From: Longibaculum muris
Lineage (GTDB): Bacteria > Bacillota_I > Bacilli_A > Erysipelotrichales > Coprobacillaceae
Direction of reading: 5' to 3'
NCBI RefSeq assembly: GCF_004343035.1
Contig: NZ_SMCQ01000027.1
Coordinates: forward strand, 1-42,341
DNA length: 42,341 nucleotides
Both the position numbers and the translations under genes were made by a program. The first letter of the stretch is position 1; every line of letters begins with the position of its first letter. Positions 42,183-42,341 of this stretch are shown in pieces. The notes below the pieces were generated by a model. It searched no databases, had not been told where the DNA came from, and was given only the letters and a program-made list of their open reading frames with translations.

Positions 42183-42218
42183 AAAAAGGAAGTCTCTTTT
42201 ACTAAAAACTTCCTTTTT
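42183..42218. terminator. Intrinsic terminator between the right-edge gene and addB
   Basis: AAAAAGGAAGT/ACTTCCTTTTT stem with a 14-base loop and A/T tracts. On the minus strand it lies about 10 nt after the stop codon of the partial gene at 42228, so it ends that transcript. Confidence 0.75.
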
Positions 42219-42227
42219 ATTCCAAGT

Positions 42228-42341
42228 TTACCCTTTTATACAATCCGCAGCTTCATATATCTTTTCTAGACTTGCTTTTTCAATAAGTAAGTCAAATATC
42301 TTTTCGTACTGCTCTACGGATAGATTTTCCAGAAATCCTGT
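42228..42341 (-). CDS. C-terminal fragment of an unidentified protein (runs off the window)
   Basis: A minus-strand reading frame is open from the right edge to TAA at 42230-42228, giving 37 residues: the end of a longer protein whose start lies outside the window. It is helical and charged (SVEQYEKIFDLLIEKASLEK, ending YEAADCIKG). A terminator follows the stop at the expected distance, which supports a real gene. Codons such as GCG, TCC, CTA and TCT-poor usage look slightly richer in G and C than the surroundings. I cannot assign a family from so little sequence. Confidence 0.55.
   Translation of the reverse strand, partial: TGFLENLSVEQYEKIFDLLIEKASLEKIYEAADCIKG

Noticed and set aside
1-42341. 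CRISPR arrays, insertion sequences, integrases or prophage genes
   Set aside because: No regularly spaced repeats, transposase motifs, terminal inverted repeats with target duplications or phage structural genes were seen.

Overview
The window is AT-rich, tightly packed Firmicutes chromosome. Genes have strong AGGAGG-type ribosome binding sites, many 4-30 nt start/stop overlaps, and intrinsic hairpin/T-tract terminators. Gene content (typA, HPr, addAB, a PgcA-type phosphosugar mutase, SdpR/SdpI, DUF6465-like protein, tandem OmpR-type two-component systems, ECF sigma factor with ABC exporter) and base composition suggest a gut Erysipelotrichia/Coprobacillaceae-type bacterium (Thomasclavelia, Faecalibacillus or Catenibacterium relatives). 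That placement is inferred; there is no rRNA or other phylogenetic marker to confirm it. I see no rRNA, convincing tRNA, CRISPR array, insertion sequence or prophage.

Layout, left to right. 1-314: no gene, one terminator and a promoter. 315-1948: HAD phosphatase plus the AzlC/AzlD branched-chain amino acid exporter, translationally overlapped. 2000-4531: compact four-gene unit with a cytosolic SGNH hydrolase, two tandem paralogous single-TM proteins of unknown function and an Est1E-like esterase. 4698-6236: secreted esterase with an apparent wall-anchor tail. 6385-7846: two overlapping RpiR-like regulators. 8000-9823: typA. 10061-11394: DUF6465-like small protein under a promoter with a perfect cre-type site in its spacer, then an orphan LacI-family regulator. 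11410-11949 (-): nitroreductase. 12051-14609: lipoprotein with WG-like repeats plus a membrane-anchored methyltransferase-like protein. 14736-15005: HPr. 15178-16088: SdpR/SdpI pair with an elaborate operator but no toxin genes. 16155-18456: ABC exporter. 18471-21332 (-): VanRS-like two-component system. 21406-22788 (-): TVP38/DedA-like membrane protein and HD hydrolase. 23023-24797: YbaK deacylase and a lipoprotein L,D-transpeptidase. 24894-26588: phosphoglucomutase. 26667-31601: two tandem, duplicated OmpR/HK systems. 31712-35243: ECF sigma factor, membrane protein, ABC ATPase, ABC permease. 35329-35712: small membrane protein. 35738-42029 (-): addA and addB. 42228-42341 (-): C-terminal end of a gene running off the window.

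Three themes recur. First, carbon control: HPr, a cre-like site at its promoter, a perfect cre-type site upstream of the DUF6465 gene, a LacI-family and two RpiR-like regulators, and a phosphoglucomutase. Second, envelope sensing and remodelling: three two-component systems, an ECF sigma-ABC operon, SdpRI, an L,D-transpeptidase and two lipoproteins. Third, housekeeping: TypA, AddAB and YbaK. The least explained parts are the tandem TM paralogues between two hydrolases, the lipoprotein/methyltransferase-like pair, and the 26.6-35.2 kb block of duplicated sensors feeding into an ECF-ABC operon. Several start codons below are placed downstream of the longest open frame because a clear Shine-Dalgarno sequence decides them.
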